Shown here: positions 35,227-42,945 of the stretch, piece after piece | Position numbering within the stretch: position 1 is the first letter of the stretch | How the letters are laid out: the number at the start of each line of letters is the position of its first letter | Assembly (NCBI RefSeq): GCF_003663825.1 | Contig: NZ_RCCC01000001.1 | Location: 1,930,501-1,994,500 of the forward strand | Length of the DNA: 64,000 nucleotides | From: Acidovorax sp. 106 | GTDB lineage: Bacteria > Pseudomonadota > Gammaproteobacteria > Burkholderiales > Burkholderiaceae_C | Reading direction: 5' to 3' | Notes under the pieces: model-generated | Told to the model about the DNA's origin: nothing | Databases searched by the model: none | What the model saw: the letters and a program-made list of their open reading frames with translations, nothing else | Position numbers and translations under genes: made by a program

Positions 35227-35999
35227 TACTTCTCGACGAAGGCCCGTTCCACCACAAAGTCGCCAGGGGTGCTGGTGTTGCCTTCTTCAAAGTCACGCTT
35301 TTCCAGCATGGCCTTCAGGTCGTTCAGCATGGCGGGGCTGCCGCACAGCATCACGCGGTCGTTGATCGGGTCCAGCGGCGGCAGGCCGATGTTGGCGGGG
35401 AAGGTGCCGTTATCGATCAGGTCCGTGATACGACCCTGGTTGCGGAAGGGCTCGCGCGTCACGGTGGGGTAGTAGATCAGCTTGTCCCGCACGATGTCGC
35501 CCAGCAGTTCGTGGTTGGGCAACTCTTTTTCGAACAGGTCTTGGTAGGCCAGCTCGTTCACTTCACGCACGCCGTGCACCACGATCACTTTCTCGAAGCG
35601 TTCGTAGGTCTCGGGGTCGCGCACGATGGACAGCCAGGGAGCCAGGCCCGTGCCGGTGCCGATCAGGTACAGGTTCTTGCCGGGCAGCAGGTAGTCGATC
35701 AGCAGCGTGCCGGTGGGCTTCTTGCCCACAATGATGGTGTCGCCCACCTGGATGTTTTGCAGCTTGGAGGTCAGCGGGCCGTCTGGCACCTTGATCGATA
35801 GAAACTCCAGATGCTCTTCCCAGTTGGGGCTAGCGATAGAGTAGGCGCGCAGCAGGTTTTTACCATCCACCTTCAGGCCAATCATGGTGAAATGGCCGTT
35901 AGAGAACCGCAGGGCGGGGTCGCGGGTGGTGGTGAAGCTGAACAGGCGGTCGGTCCAGTGGTGGACCGTCAGAACGCGTTCTTCGAGAAAAGCACTCAT
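35226..35999 (-). CDS. fpr: Ferredoxin--NADP reductase
   Basis: This is a 257-residue cytosolic flavoprotein that exchanges electrons between NADPH and ferredoxin/flavodoxin. FAD-binding RAYSIAS (about 51-57) and LSIKVPDGPLTSKLQ are present, with the NADP-binding GTGTGLAPWLSIVRDPETYE (about 113-132), VHGVRE and MLCGSPAML. The C-terminal end FVEK is the bacterial subclass I form. Length is typical. Its TAA stop lies at the edge of the 271-bp inverted-repeat element. It is divergent from the ABC-transporter operon; no FinR-type regulator is adjacent. Confidence 0.93.
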   Translation of the reverse strand: MSAFLEERVLTVHHWTDRLFSFTTTRDPALRFSNGHFTMIGLKVDGKNLLRAYSIASPNWEEHLEFLSIKVPDGPLTSKLQNIQVGDTIIVGKKPTGTLLIDYLLPGKNLYLIGTGTGLAPWLSIVRDPETYERFEKVIVVHGVREVNELAYQDLFEKELPNHELLGDIVRDKLIYYPTVTREPFRNQGRITDLIDNGTFPANIGLPPLDPINDRVMLCGSPAMLNDLKAMLEKRDFEEGNTSTPGDFVVERAFVEK

Positions 36000-36208
36000 G
36001 GTTTCTTGCAGAGATGAGAATCAGGGAGCGGCCGCCAGACACCGAGCATTGGCGGAACAACAGAGCTTGGCTGGCGCGTACACAACAAGAACAGGTTCTG
36101 AGGGCCGAAGCGCCTTTGGCTAGCAGGCAAACCCGCCTATTGTCAGGCAATTGGGCGCGCGGGTACATTGTCGGCCCTCAAGCCTTTGATTCAAACGAAA
36201 GAAAAGTC

Positions 36209-37417
36209 ATGCCCTTATGCACCGCTTTGCTCCGAACCTGGGCACCCCTGGTCGGGTTGGGCCTGTTGGCAGGCTCTGCGCTGGCGCAGGGCCCCATCAA
36301 AATCGGCGAAATCAACAGCTACAAGGCCCAACCTGCGTTTCTGGAGCCCTACAAGAAGGGCATGGAGCTGGCCGTGGAAGAGGTCAACGCCGCAGGCGGC
36401 ATCCAGGGCCGCAAGATCGAGTTGATCGTGCGCGATGACAACGCCAACCCCGGCGACGCAGTGCGCGCTGCCGACGAGCTGCTCACCCGCGAGAAGGTGG
36501 ACGTGCTCATGGGCAGCTTTCTGTCGCACATCGGCCTGGCGCTGACGGACTTTGCGCGCCAGAAAAAGGTGTTCTTCCTGGCCGCTGAGCCGCTCACCGA
36601 CAAGATCGTGTGGGAAAACGGCAACCGCTACACCTACCGCCTGCGTGCCTCCACCTACATGCAGGTGGCCATGCTGGTGCCGGAGGCGGCTGCGCTCAAA
36701 AAGAAACGCTGGGCCATCGTCTACCCCAACTACGAATACGGCCAGTCTGCGGCTGCCACGTTCAAGCGGCTGCTCAAGCAGGCCCAGCCCGACGTGGAGT
36801 TTGTGGCTGAACAGGCCCCGCCGCTGGGCAAGGTGGATGCGGGCAGCGTGGTGCAGGCTCTGGGCGACGCCAAGCCCGACGCCGTGTTCAACGTGCTTTT
36901 CGGTGCCGATTTGGCCCGCTTTGTGCGGGAGGGCAACACGCGTGGTCTGTTCCAGGGGCGCGAAGTGGTCAGCCTGCTCACGGGCGAGCCCGAGTACCTG
37001 GACCCGCTGAAGAACGAAGCCCCCAACGGCTGGACCGTGACCGGCTACCCCTGGTACGGCATCACCACGCCGGAGCACCAGGCCTTTTTGAAGGCCTACC
37101 AGGCCAAGTTCAAAGACCATCCGCGCCTGGGCTCGGTGGTGGGCTATTCGGCCGTGCAGTCGCTGGCCGCTGGCATGCGCAAGGCAGGCGGGGCCGATAC
37201 CGAAAAGCTCATCGCTGCCTTCAAGGGGTTGGAAGTGACCTCACCCTTTGGCCGCATCCGCTACCGTCCGGAGGACAACCAGTCCACCATGGGCGCCTAT
37301 GTGGGCAAAACCCGCAACGACGGTGGCAAGGGCGTGATGGTGGACTTTCGCTACGCCGACGGTGCACGCTTTCAGCCCAGCGCCGATGAAGTCAAGAAGC
37401 TGCGCCCGGCGGATTGA
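36209..37417 (+). CDS. Branched-chain-amino-acid-type ABC transporter, substrate-binding protein
   Basis: This encodes 402 residues from ATG 36209, with GAAAGAAAAG upstream. The signal peptide ends at SALAQ (about residue 27). The mature type I binding protein has IKIGEINSYKAQPAFLEPYK, VEEVNAAGGIQGRKIELIVR, VDVLMGSFLSHIGLALTDFA and VVGYSAVQSLAAGMRKAGGA. The open frame extends 65 codons upstream but reads across the divergent promoter. It heads a four-gene operon. The ligand cannot be told from sequence; such systems take amino acids, amides or aromatic acids. Confidence 0.9.
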   Translation: MPLCTALLRTWAPLVGLGLLAGSALAQGPIKIGEINSYKAQPAFLEPYKKGMELAVEEVNAAGGIQGRKIELIVRDDNANPGDAVRAADELLTREKVDVLMGSFLSHIGLALTDFARQKKVFFLAAEPLTDKIVWENGNRYTYRLRASTYMQVAMLVPEAAALKKKRWAIVYPNYEYGQSAAATFKRLLKQAQPDVEFVAEQAPPLGKVDAGSVVQALGDAKPDAVFNVLFGADLARFVREGNTRGLFQGREVVSLLTGEPEYLDPLKNEAPNGWTVTGYPWYGITTPEHQAFLKAYQAKFKDHPRLGSVVGYSAVQSLAAGMRKAGGADTEKLIAAFKGLEVTSPFGRIRYRPEDNQSTMGAYVGKTRNDGGKGVMVDFRYADGARFQPSADEVKKLRPAD

Positions 37418-37496
37418 TGCCACTGGACGCTGTCTGAGCGACTTCTCACCGACCTGATCCCTCCCATCGACTCGCCTTGCCACGGACCCTATCTTT

Positions 37497-39476
37497 GTGA
37501 GCTTCTCCGGCCTGGTCGTTCAACTGCTCAACGGGCTGGCCTCAGCCTCGTCGCTGTTTCTGGTGGCGGCGGGGCTGTCGCTCATCTTCGGGGTCATGCG
37601 CATCGTCAATTTTGCGCATGGCTCGTTCTTCATGCTCGGCATCTACTTGGCCTACACGCTGGTCGAGAGGCTTGCCCCCACGCTGGGCTTTTGGCCCGCG
37701 CTGCTGCTGGCGCCCGTAGCCACCGGCCTGCTGGGGGCGGTGGTCGAGGTGGCGCTGCTGCGGCGCATTTACCGTGCGCCCGAGCTGTTCCAGCTGCTGG
37801 CCACGTTTGCGCTGGTGCTGGTCATCAAGGATGCGGTGTTGTGGGCCTGGGGGCCTGAAGAGCTGTTTGGCCCCCGCGCGCCGGGGCTGGAAGGCGCCGT
37901 GCCCATCCTGGGTCGCCAGTTCCCGGTGTACGACCTGTTCCTAATGGCCGTTGGCCCTGTGGTGCTGGGCCTGTTGTGGCTGCTGCTGCACCGCACCCGC
38001 TGGGGCACGCTGGTGCGCGCCGCCACGCAAGACCGCGAAATGGTCAGCGCCCTGGGCGTCAACCAAGCCTGGCTGTTCACCTCGGTGTTTGCACTGGGGG
38101 CACTGCTGGCTGGCTTGGCCGGCGCCCTGCAGTTGCCGCGCGAGCCTGCCCACCTGGAGATGGACCTGCTCACCATTGGCGCGGCGTTTGTCGTGGTGGT
38201 GGTGGGCGGCATGGGCTCCATCACCGGTGCGATGGTGGCGGCGGTGGTGATTACCGAACTCAAAGCCCTGTGCATCTGGATCGGGCTGGTCGAGGTGGCG
38301 GGCGTGAGCCTGTCGCTGTCCAAGATGACCTTGGTGGTCGAATTTGTGGTGATGGCCGTGGTGCTGGTGTGGCGCCCCTGGGGCCTGCTGGGCCGCCCGC
38401 AAGCCACCGTGCGCGCGCTGGCCCATGCCGAGGCCCCTCTGCGCCCGGCCAGCGCGGGCCTGCGCCGCCTGGGCTGGGCCGTGATCGCGCTGCTGGCACT
38501 GGTGCCCCTGGCAGCAGGTGTGTGGCCCTACCTGCCCGTGTTGCTGGTCGATGTGCTGGTGGCCGCCCTGTTTGCCAGCAGCCTGCACTTCATCATGGGC
38601 CCTGCGGGCCTGCACTCGTTTGGCCATGCGGCCTACTTTGGGCTGGGAGCCTACGCTGCGGCCCTGCTGGTGCGCAGTGCTGGAGTGCCGATGGAGCTGG
38701 TGCTGCTGCTGGCCCCGCTGGCCGCAGGCTTGGGTGCGCTGCTGTACGGCTGGCTGTGCGTGCGTCTGTCGGGCGTGTACCTCACCATGCTCACGCTGGC
38801 CTTTGCGCAGATCACCTGGGCGCTGTGCTACCAGTGGGACGCCGTCACAGGTGGCAGCAACGGCCTCACGGGCGTGTGGCCCGCTGCGTGGCTGGCGCAT
38901 CCGCTGGTGTACTACGCCCTCACGCTGGTCGTGGTGACCGCTGCCGTGCTGCTGCTGCGCCGCATGCTGCTGGCCCCGTTTGGCCTGGCGCTGCGCGCCG
39001 CGCGCGACTCGGCCCTGCGCGCTGATGCGCTGGGGGTAGACGTGCGCCGCCTGCAGTGGGCGGCGTTTGTGGTGGCCGGGGTGATGGCGGGGCTCGCTGG
39101 GGCGCTGTATGTGTTCTCCAAAGGCAGCATCTCGCCCGAAGGGCTGTCGGTGGGCAAATCGGTCGATGGGCTGGTGATGGTGCTGCTGGGCGGTGTGCAA
39201 ACGCTTTCGGGCCCGCTGGTGGGTGCCGCCGTGTTCACCTGGCTGCACGACACCGTGGCCCGCAACACTGACTACTGGCGCGCCGTGCTGGGCGGCACCA
39301 TGCTGGCGCTGGTGCTACTGTTCCCGCAGGGCATCGCAGGGTTTGGTCAGCAATTGGCGCAGCGCTGGCAGGCCCGCAATGCAGGTGCCAATGCAGGTGC
39401 CAATGCAGGTGCCAATGCAGGTGCCAATGCAGGTGCCAATGCAGGTTCTGGTGGCCAAGGGGGCTCGCGTGGATAA
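37497..39476 (+). CDS. Fused LivH-LivM ABC permease
   Basis: This encodes 659 residues with a GTG start at 37497. Residues 1-300 are a complete LivH-like permease (GLSLIFGVMRIVNFAHGSFF; VRAATQDREMVSALGVNQAW; GGMGSITGAMVAAVVITELK). Residues about 325-625 are a complete LivM-like permease (GPAGLHSFGHAAYFGLGAYA; LRAARDSALRADALGVDVRR; VMVLLGGVQTLSGPLVGAAV). In most operons these are two genes. The C terminus ends in (Asn-Ala-Gly-Ala)5-Asn-Ala-Gly-Ser from a 12-bp tandem repeat. The stop overlaps the next gene's likely GTG start. The fused protein would supply both halves of the channel as one chain. Confidence 0.92.
   Translation: MSFSGLVVQLLNGLASASSLFLVAAGLSLIFGVMRIVNFAHGSFFMLGIYLAYTLVERLAPTLGFWPALLLAPVATGLLGAVVEVALLRRIYRAPELFQLLATFALVLVIKDAVLWAWGPEELFGPRAPGLEGAVPILGRQFPVYDLFLMAVGPVVLGLLWLLLHRTRWGTLVRAATQDREMVSALGVNQAWLFTSVFALGALLAGLAGALQLPREPAHLEMDLLTIGAAFVVVVVGGMGSITGAMVAAVVITELKALCIWIGLVEVAGVSLSLSKMTLVVEFVVMAVVLVWRPWGLLGRPQATVRALAHAEAPLRPASAGLRRLGWAVIALLALVPLAAGVWPYLPVLLVDVLVAALFASSLHFIMGPAGLHSFGHAAYFGLGAYAAALLVRSAGVPMELVLLLAPLAAGLGALLYGWLCVRLSGVYLTMLTLAFAQITWALCYQWDAVTGGSNGLTGVWPAAWLAHPLVYYALTLVVVTAAVLLLRRMLLAPFGLALRAARDSALRADALGVDVRRLQWAAFVVAGVMAGLAGALYVFSKGSISPEGLSVGKSVDGLVMVLLGGVQTLSGPLVGAAVFTWLHDTVARNTDYWRAVLGGTMLALVLLFPQGIAGFGQQLAQRWQARNAGANAGANAGANAGANAGANAGSGGQGGSRG
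39378..39446 (+). repeat. 12-bp tandem repeat, five full copies plus a partial
   Basis: The unit AATGCAGGTGCC is repeated perfectly at 39378, 39390, 39402, 39414 and 39426, then AATGCAGGT. In the permease frame it encodes NAGA; in the livG frame it reads Met-Gln-Val-Pro, so each unit carries an ATG and a GCAGG. Confidence 0.95.
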
Positions 39477-40245
39477 GACAGCGCCGCCCCTGCTCCAGGT
39501 CACCGGCCTGTGCCGCGCCTTTGGCGGCGTGCAGGCGGTCGATCAGGTCAGCTTTGACCTGGCTGCGGGCGAAATGCTCGCCCTCATCGGTCCCAATGGC
39601 GCGGGTAAGTCCACCACTTTCAACATGGTGGGCGGCCAACTGCGGCCTGATGCGGGGCGGGTGCAACTGGGTGATGCCGACATCACCGGCCTGCCGCCCC
39701 GCACCATCTGGCGCAAAGGCGTGGGCCGCACCTTTCAGATTGCCGAGACCTTTGCATCGCTGACCGTGCTGGAGAACGTGCAGATGGCCTTGCTCTCAGC
39801 CGACCGCCGCATTTACCGCTTTTGGCGCCCCGCGGGCATGCACCGCCCTGCCGATGCCCTGGCCCTGCTGGCGCAGGTGGGCATGCACGCCCAGGCCGAC
39901 CGCCCCTGCAGCGCGTTGGCCTATGGTGATGTGAAGCGCGTGGAGCTGGCCATGGCACTGGCCCACAGCCCGCGCCTGCTGTTGATGGACGAGCCCACCG
40001 CAGGCATGGCCCCGGCCGAGCGCCAGGCCCTGATGGCCCTGACCCGACAAATCGCCCGCGAGCGCCGCATGGGCGTTCTGTTCACCGAGCACAGTATGGA
40101 TGTGGTGTTTGGCCAGGCCGACCGCGTGCTGGTGCTGGTGCGGGGCCGCTTGCTGGCCGAGGGCACGCCCGAGCAGATCCAGGCCGATGCGCGCGTGCAG
40201 CAGGCCTACCTGGGCGCGGGCTTTGATGTGGGGACGGCCGCATGA
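39469..40245 (+). CDS. ABC transporter ATPase, LivG type
   Basis: This encodes 258 residues if it starts at GTG 39469, which has AAGGGGG five bases upstream and overlaps the permease stop by 8 bp. In-frame ATGs in the 12-bp repeat (39379 to 39439) could add up to 30 residues of MQVP repeats. The ATPase has Walker A GPNGAGKST, Q-loop RTFQIAETFASLTVLENVQM, a degenerate signature LAYGDVKRVELAMAL (LAYGD for LSGGQ), Walker B LLLMDEPTAGMAP and switch FTEHSMDVVF. It would dimerise with the following ATPase and dock on the fused permease. Confidence 0.9.
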   Translation: MDKTAPPLLQVTGLCRAFGGVQAVDQVSFDLAAGEMLALIGPNGAGKSTTFNMVGGQLRPDAGRVQLGDADITGLPPRTIWRKGVGRTFQIAETFASLTVLENVQMALLSADRRIYRFWRPAGMHRPADALALLAQVGMHAQADRPCSALAYGDVKRVELAMALAHSPRLLLMDEPTAGMAPAERQALMALTRQIARERRMGVLFTEHSMDVVFGQADRVLVLVRGRLLAEGTPEQIQADARVQQAYLGAGFDVGTAA

Positions 40246-40979
40246 CAGAAAACGCAATGGCGCCACTGCTGCAGGTGCAAGGCCTCAACGCCTGGTACGG
40301 CGCTGCGCAAATCCTGTTTGATGCGTCGCTGCAGGTGGGGCGTGGCGAGGTCGTGGCCCTGATGGGCCGCAACGGCGCGGGCAAGTCCACCACGCTCAAG
40401 GCCCTCATGGGCATGGTGGCGCGACGCGGTGGCGTGCAGTTTTTGGGGCAAGACATTGCGCGGCGCGAGCCGCACGACATTGCCCGCCTGGGCCTGGGCT
40501 ATGTGCCGGAAGAGCGCCGCATCTTCACCGACCTGTCTGTGATGGACAACCTGGAAGTGGGCCGCCAGCGCCCCCGCCGCTGGCCTGATGGCGCACCCGC
40601 CCCCGAGTGGACGCCCGAGAAGCTGTTTGCACTCTTCCCCAACCTGGGCGAAATGCCCCAGCGCCCCGGCGGGCGCATGAGCGGGGGCGAGCAGCAAATG
40701 CTCACCGTGGCCCGCACGCTCATGGGCCAGCCATTGCTGGTGCTGCTGGACGAGCCCTCCGAGGGGGTCGCCCCCCTCATCGTGCAGCAAATGGCCCGCA
40801 CCATCCGATCCCTCAAGGCGCAGGGCGTGAGCGTGCTGCTGAGCGAGCAGAACCTGCCTTTTGCTGAGGCCGTTGCCGACCGCGCCTACCTCATCGAGCA
40901 AGGCCAGATCGCCCACCAGGGCCGCATGGCCGATGTGGTGGGCAATGCCGAAATCCGAAAAACCACCCTGGGGGTGTGA
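40242..40979 (+). CDS. ABC transporter ATPase, LivF type
   Basis: This encodes 245 residues; the ATG overlaps the previous stop (ATGA). Walker A is GRNGAGKSTT, the Q-loop is YVPEERRIFTDLSVMDNLEV (Glu where Gln is usual), the signature is MSGGEQQMLTVARTLM, Walker B is LVLLDEPSEGVAP and the switch region is LLSEQN. These are standard for LivF. An insertion, RPRRWPDGAPAPEWTPE, lies near residues 110-126. It is the last gene of the operon. After its stop comes a 9-bp CGCATTGGC-type repeat in three copies (about 40991-41019). Confidence 0.92.
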   Translation: MTENAMAPLLQVQGLNAWYGAAQILFDASLQVGRGEVVALMGRNGAGKSTTLKALMGMVARRGGVQFLGQDIARREPHDIARLGLGYVPEERRIFTDLSVMDNLEVGRQRPRRWPDGAPAPEWTPEKLFALFPNLGEMPQRPGGRMSGGEQQMLTVARTLMGQPLLVLLDEPSEGVAPLIVQQMARTIRSLKAQGVSVLLSEQNLPFAEAVADRAYLIEQGQIAHQGRMADVVGNAEIRKTTLGV

Positions 40980-41048
40980 GCGCGCTTCAGCCGCATTGGT
41001 CGCATTGGCCGCATTGGCCGCAGCTTGGGCCAGTCTCTTTTTATCGTT

Positions 41049-41477
41049 TTAGAAGGTGATTTCCACAGACGGCGCGCTGCGCTTGGCCTCGCCATGGAAC
41101 ACGGCCTCGATGTTGTTGCCGTCCGGGTCCAGCACAAACGCCGCGTAGTAGCCGGGGTGGTACGGCCTCTCCCCCGGTGCCCCGTTGTCCTGCCCGCCGT
41201 GGGCCAAGGCGGCCTCGTAAAACGCATGCACCATGTTCCGGTCCTGCGCCTGGAAGGCCAGATGCACTCGGCCCGTGAGGTGGCCCTGCGCAGCCACGCT
41301 GTCGGCGGTCGAGACAAACAGCTCGTCTGCCCAGAAATACTCTGCGGTGGCACCGCCCATGGGCACGTTCAGGGCCTTGAAGGCCGCCGCGTAAAAGGCC
41401 TGGCTGGCCGCGAGATTGCGCACCACCAGCTGGACGTGATCGATCAGCCGGCCGCGATGCAGTTCCTGGGTTTCCAT
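41049..41477 (-). CDS. VOC-family (glyoxalase-like) protein
   Basis: This is a 142-residue protein with one glyoxalase/VOC module: IDHVQLVVRNLAASQAFYAA near the start, VHLAFQAQDRNMVHAFYEAA in the middle, and the closing YYAAFVLDPDGNNIEAVFH. Candidate metal ligands are H14, H72 (VHLAF) and E124 (IEAV). Its ATG at 41477 is 19 bp downstream of the next VOC gene's stop on the same strand, so they form a two-gene unit. Substrate unknown; relatives include small-molecule dioxygenases, lyases and resistance proteins. Confidence 0.87.
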   Translation of the reverse strand: METQELHRGRLIDHVQLVVRNLAASQAFYAAAFKALNVPMGGATAEYFWADELFVSTADSVAAQGHLTGRVHLAFQAQDRNMVHAFYEAALAHGGQDNGAPGERPYHPGYYAAFVLDPDGNNIEAVFHGEAKRSAPSVEITF

Positions 41478-41496
41478 GGCGTTGTCCTTTCAAAGG

Positions 41497-41874
41497 TCAG
41501 TTTGACGCGTGCAGCCCCACGCGGTTGCCATCCAGGTCATGGATGTGCGCAAAAAAGCCCATGCCCGGGGGTAGCGCCTGGCGCGGCAATGCGATCTTGC
41601 CACCCTGCGCAATCACACGCTCCAGTGCAGCGTCCAGCGAGGGTGATGCATCCAGGTACACCACCGTGCCTTGCCCGTTGGGCTGCGCAGCGGCCGTGCC
41701 CGTCATCAGCGCGCCGCCTACGCCTGTGGCTTTGTCGTACGCAAACACCGCCAGCTCGCACTGCGGCCCCATCACCTCGCGCCGCATGCTCTGGCCCAGC
41801 ACGACTTCGTAAAAGGCCTGGGCGCGGTCGATGTGCGGTGTGGGAATTTCAAACCAGGTGATGGCGTTGTTCAT
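41497..41874 (-). CDS. VOC-family (glyoxalase-like) protein
   Basis: This encodes 125 residues from ATG 41874 (MNNAITWFEIPTPHID), which has AAGGAG upstream. The frame remains open far upstream but without codon support. VOC signatures are WFEIPTPHIDRAQAFYEVVL, then VVYLDASPSLDAALERVIAQ, then GFFAHIHDLDGNRVGLHASN. It is the 27-kDa-like/CFP-30-type single-module form often annotated as glyoxalase or bleomycin resistance. Co-transcribed with the VOC gene that follows on the minus strand. Substrate unknown. Confidence 0.87.
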   Translation of the reverse strand: MNNAITWFEIPTPHIDRAQAFYEVVLGQSMRREVMGPQCELAVFAYDKATGVGGALMTGTAAAQPNGQGTVVYLDASPSLDAALERVIAQGGKIALPRQALPPGMGFFAHIHDLDGNRVGLHASN

Positions 41875-42091
41875 GAAAGGCTCCTTGGGAAAAAATTGGA
41901 AGTCCGCATGGTGCGCACCTGCTGCTGACAGCGGTATGTCAGCACGCTTTGTGCATGGCAGTGGACCTTCTGCATTGGGACAGCCCAGCAAGCTTGCATG
42001 CCGCAGCGGGCTACCCAGCCCGCGCTGATACGGTCTGTTTTGTGCACCACTGCCATGGCCCGACCCAGTGTGTTGGACGCACCATGGATGC

Positions 42092-42844
42092 ATGCCTTCT
42101 TGCCCATCCCACTCCCTGCCGCCACCTGTGCGGGGTGCCTCGCTTGCCTCCCATGCTTCCAGTCCCCAGGCGCTGCGTGCGGCCATCCCCGTCGACTACC
42201 TGCGCTGCGCCGTTCCCACCCACATGGGCGGCTTGGGGGGTGGGCCTGAAGACCTGGTGCCGCTCATGCGCTCGCTGTGCGCACAGTCGCTTTCGGCTGG
42301 GGTGCTGTTTTGGTGCCAGCGCACTGCCATCGAGTTTTTGGTGCAGACGTTCAATGTGGCGCTGTGCGAGCACCTGCTGCCCGACCTGCTGAGCTTTCAG
42401 CGCGCCGCCACCGCGCCCCTGTCACTGGACGCCCCCGCGCTCACTGCGCAGGAGGGCGGTCGCGGCCTGCGCCTCAGTGGCTGGGTGCAGTCCGTGGCCA
42501 ACGCGCAGGCCGACGGTGTCTCGCTCATCGTGCCCGTGCACATGCCCGCATCCACGCCCATACCCACGCCCATACCCACGCCCATACCCACGCCCATACC
42601 CACGCCAGGTTTCGCTGGCTGGGCGGTGCTGCAAAGCGAGGAAGACGGCGTGCACCTGGAGCCCGGCACCTTGCTACCCCACCTGCACAACACCTGCCCG
42701 GCCCGCGTGCGGGTCGATCAAGCCTTTTTTCGCGCTGATGAATGGCTGGGTGACAGCCCCCTGCTGCAACAGACCGAGCCTGTGCGGCTGGCGCTGGGCG
42801 TGCTGTACCAGTCGCTCATTGCCGCGCCTGAAACGCTGCTGTGA
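42092..42844 (+). CDS. Partial acyl-CoA-dehydrogenase-like protein, start uncertain
   Basis: This encodes about 250 residues if ATG 42092 is used; a GTG at 42068 is also possible, and neither has a ribosome site. Residues about 40-150 resemble the N-terminal and middle domains of acyl-CoA dehydrogenases (LRCAVPTHMGGLGGGPEDLV, LPDLLSFQRAATAPLSLDAP, LRLSGWVQSVANAQADGVSL). The C-terminal helical domain with the catalytic base is missing. In its place are a (TPIP)4 insertion from a 12-bp tandem repeat and an unrelated end. It may be a decayed dehydrogenase or a specialised short relative. Codon use still looks coding. Confidence 0.55.
   Translation: MPSCPSHSLPPPVRGASLASHASSPQALRAAIPVDYLRCAVPTHMGGLGGGPEDLVPLMRSLCAQSLSAGVLFWCQRTAIEFLVQTFNVALCEHLLPDLLSFQRAATAPLSLDAPALTAQEGGRGLRLSGWVQSVANAQADGVSLIVPVHMPASTPIPTPIPTPIPTPIPTPGFAGWAVLQSEEDGVHLEPGTLLPHLHNTCPARVRVDQAFFRADEWLGDSPLLQQTEPVRLALGVLYQSLIAAPETLL
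42552..42607 (+). repeat. 12-bp tandem repeat, four copies plus a partial
   Basis: The unit CCACGCCCATAC is repeated perfectly at 42552, 42564, 42576 and 42588, then CCACGCCA. In the host frame it encodes Thr-Pro-Ile-Pro four times. The unit length equals that of the array at 39.4 kb but the sequence is unrelated; both keep the reading frame whatever the copy number. Confidence 0.95.
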
Positions 42845-42945
42845 GCGTGCGCCGCGCTGGGGCGCGCCGCTGCGCAGTGGGCTCCTAAAATGCCACCAGC
42901 AGGCCGCGCCACACCCCGTGGGCGCTGGGCGTACGCTTCTTCCCC

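Noticed and set aside
39378..39446. The 12-bp tandem repeat as a CRISPR array or iteron origin
   Set aside because: Units are contiguous without spacers, lie within coding sequence, and no cas or replication gene is near.
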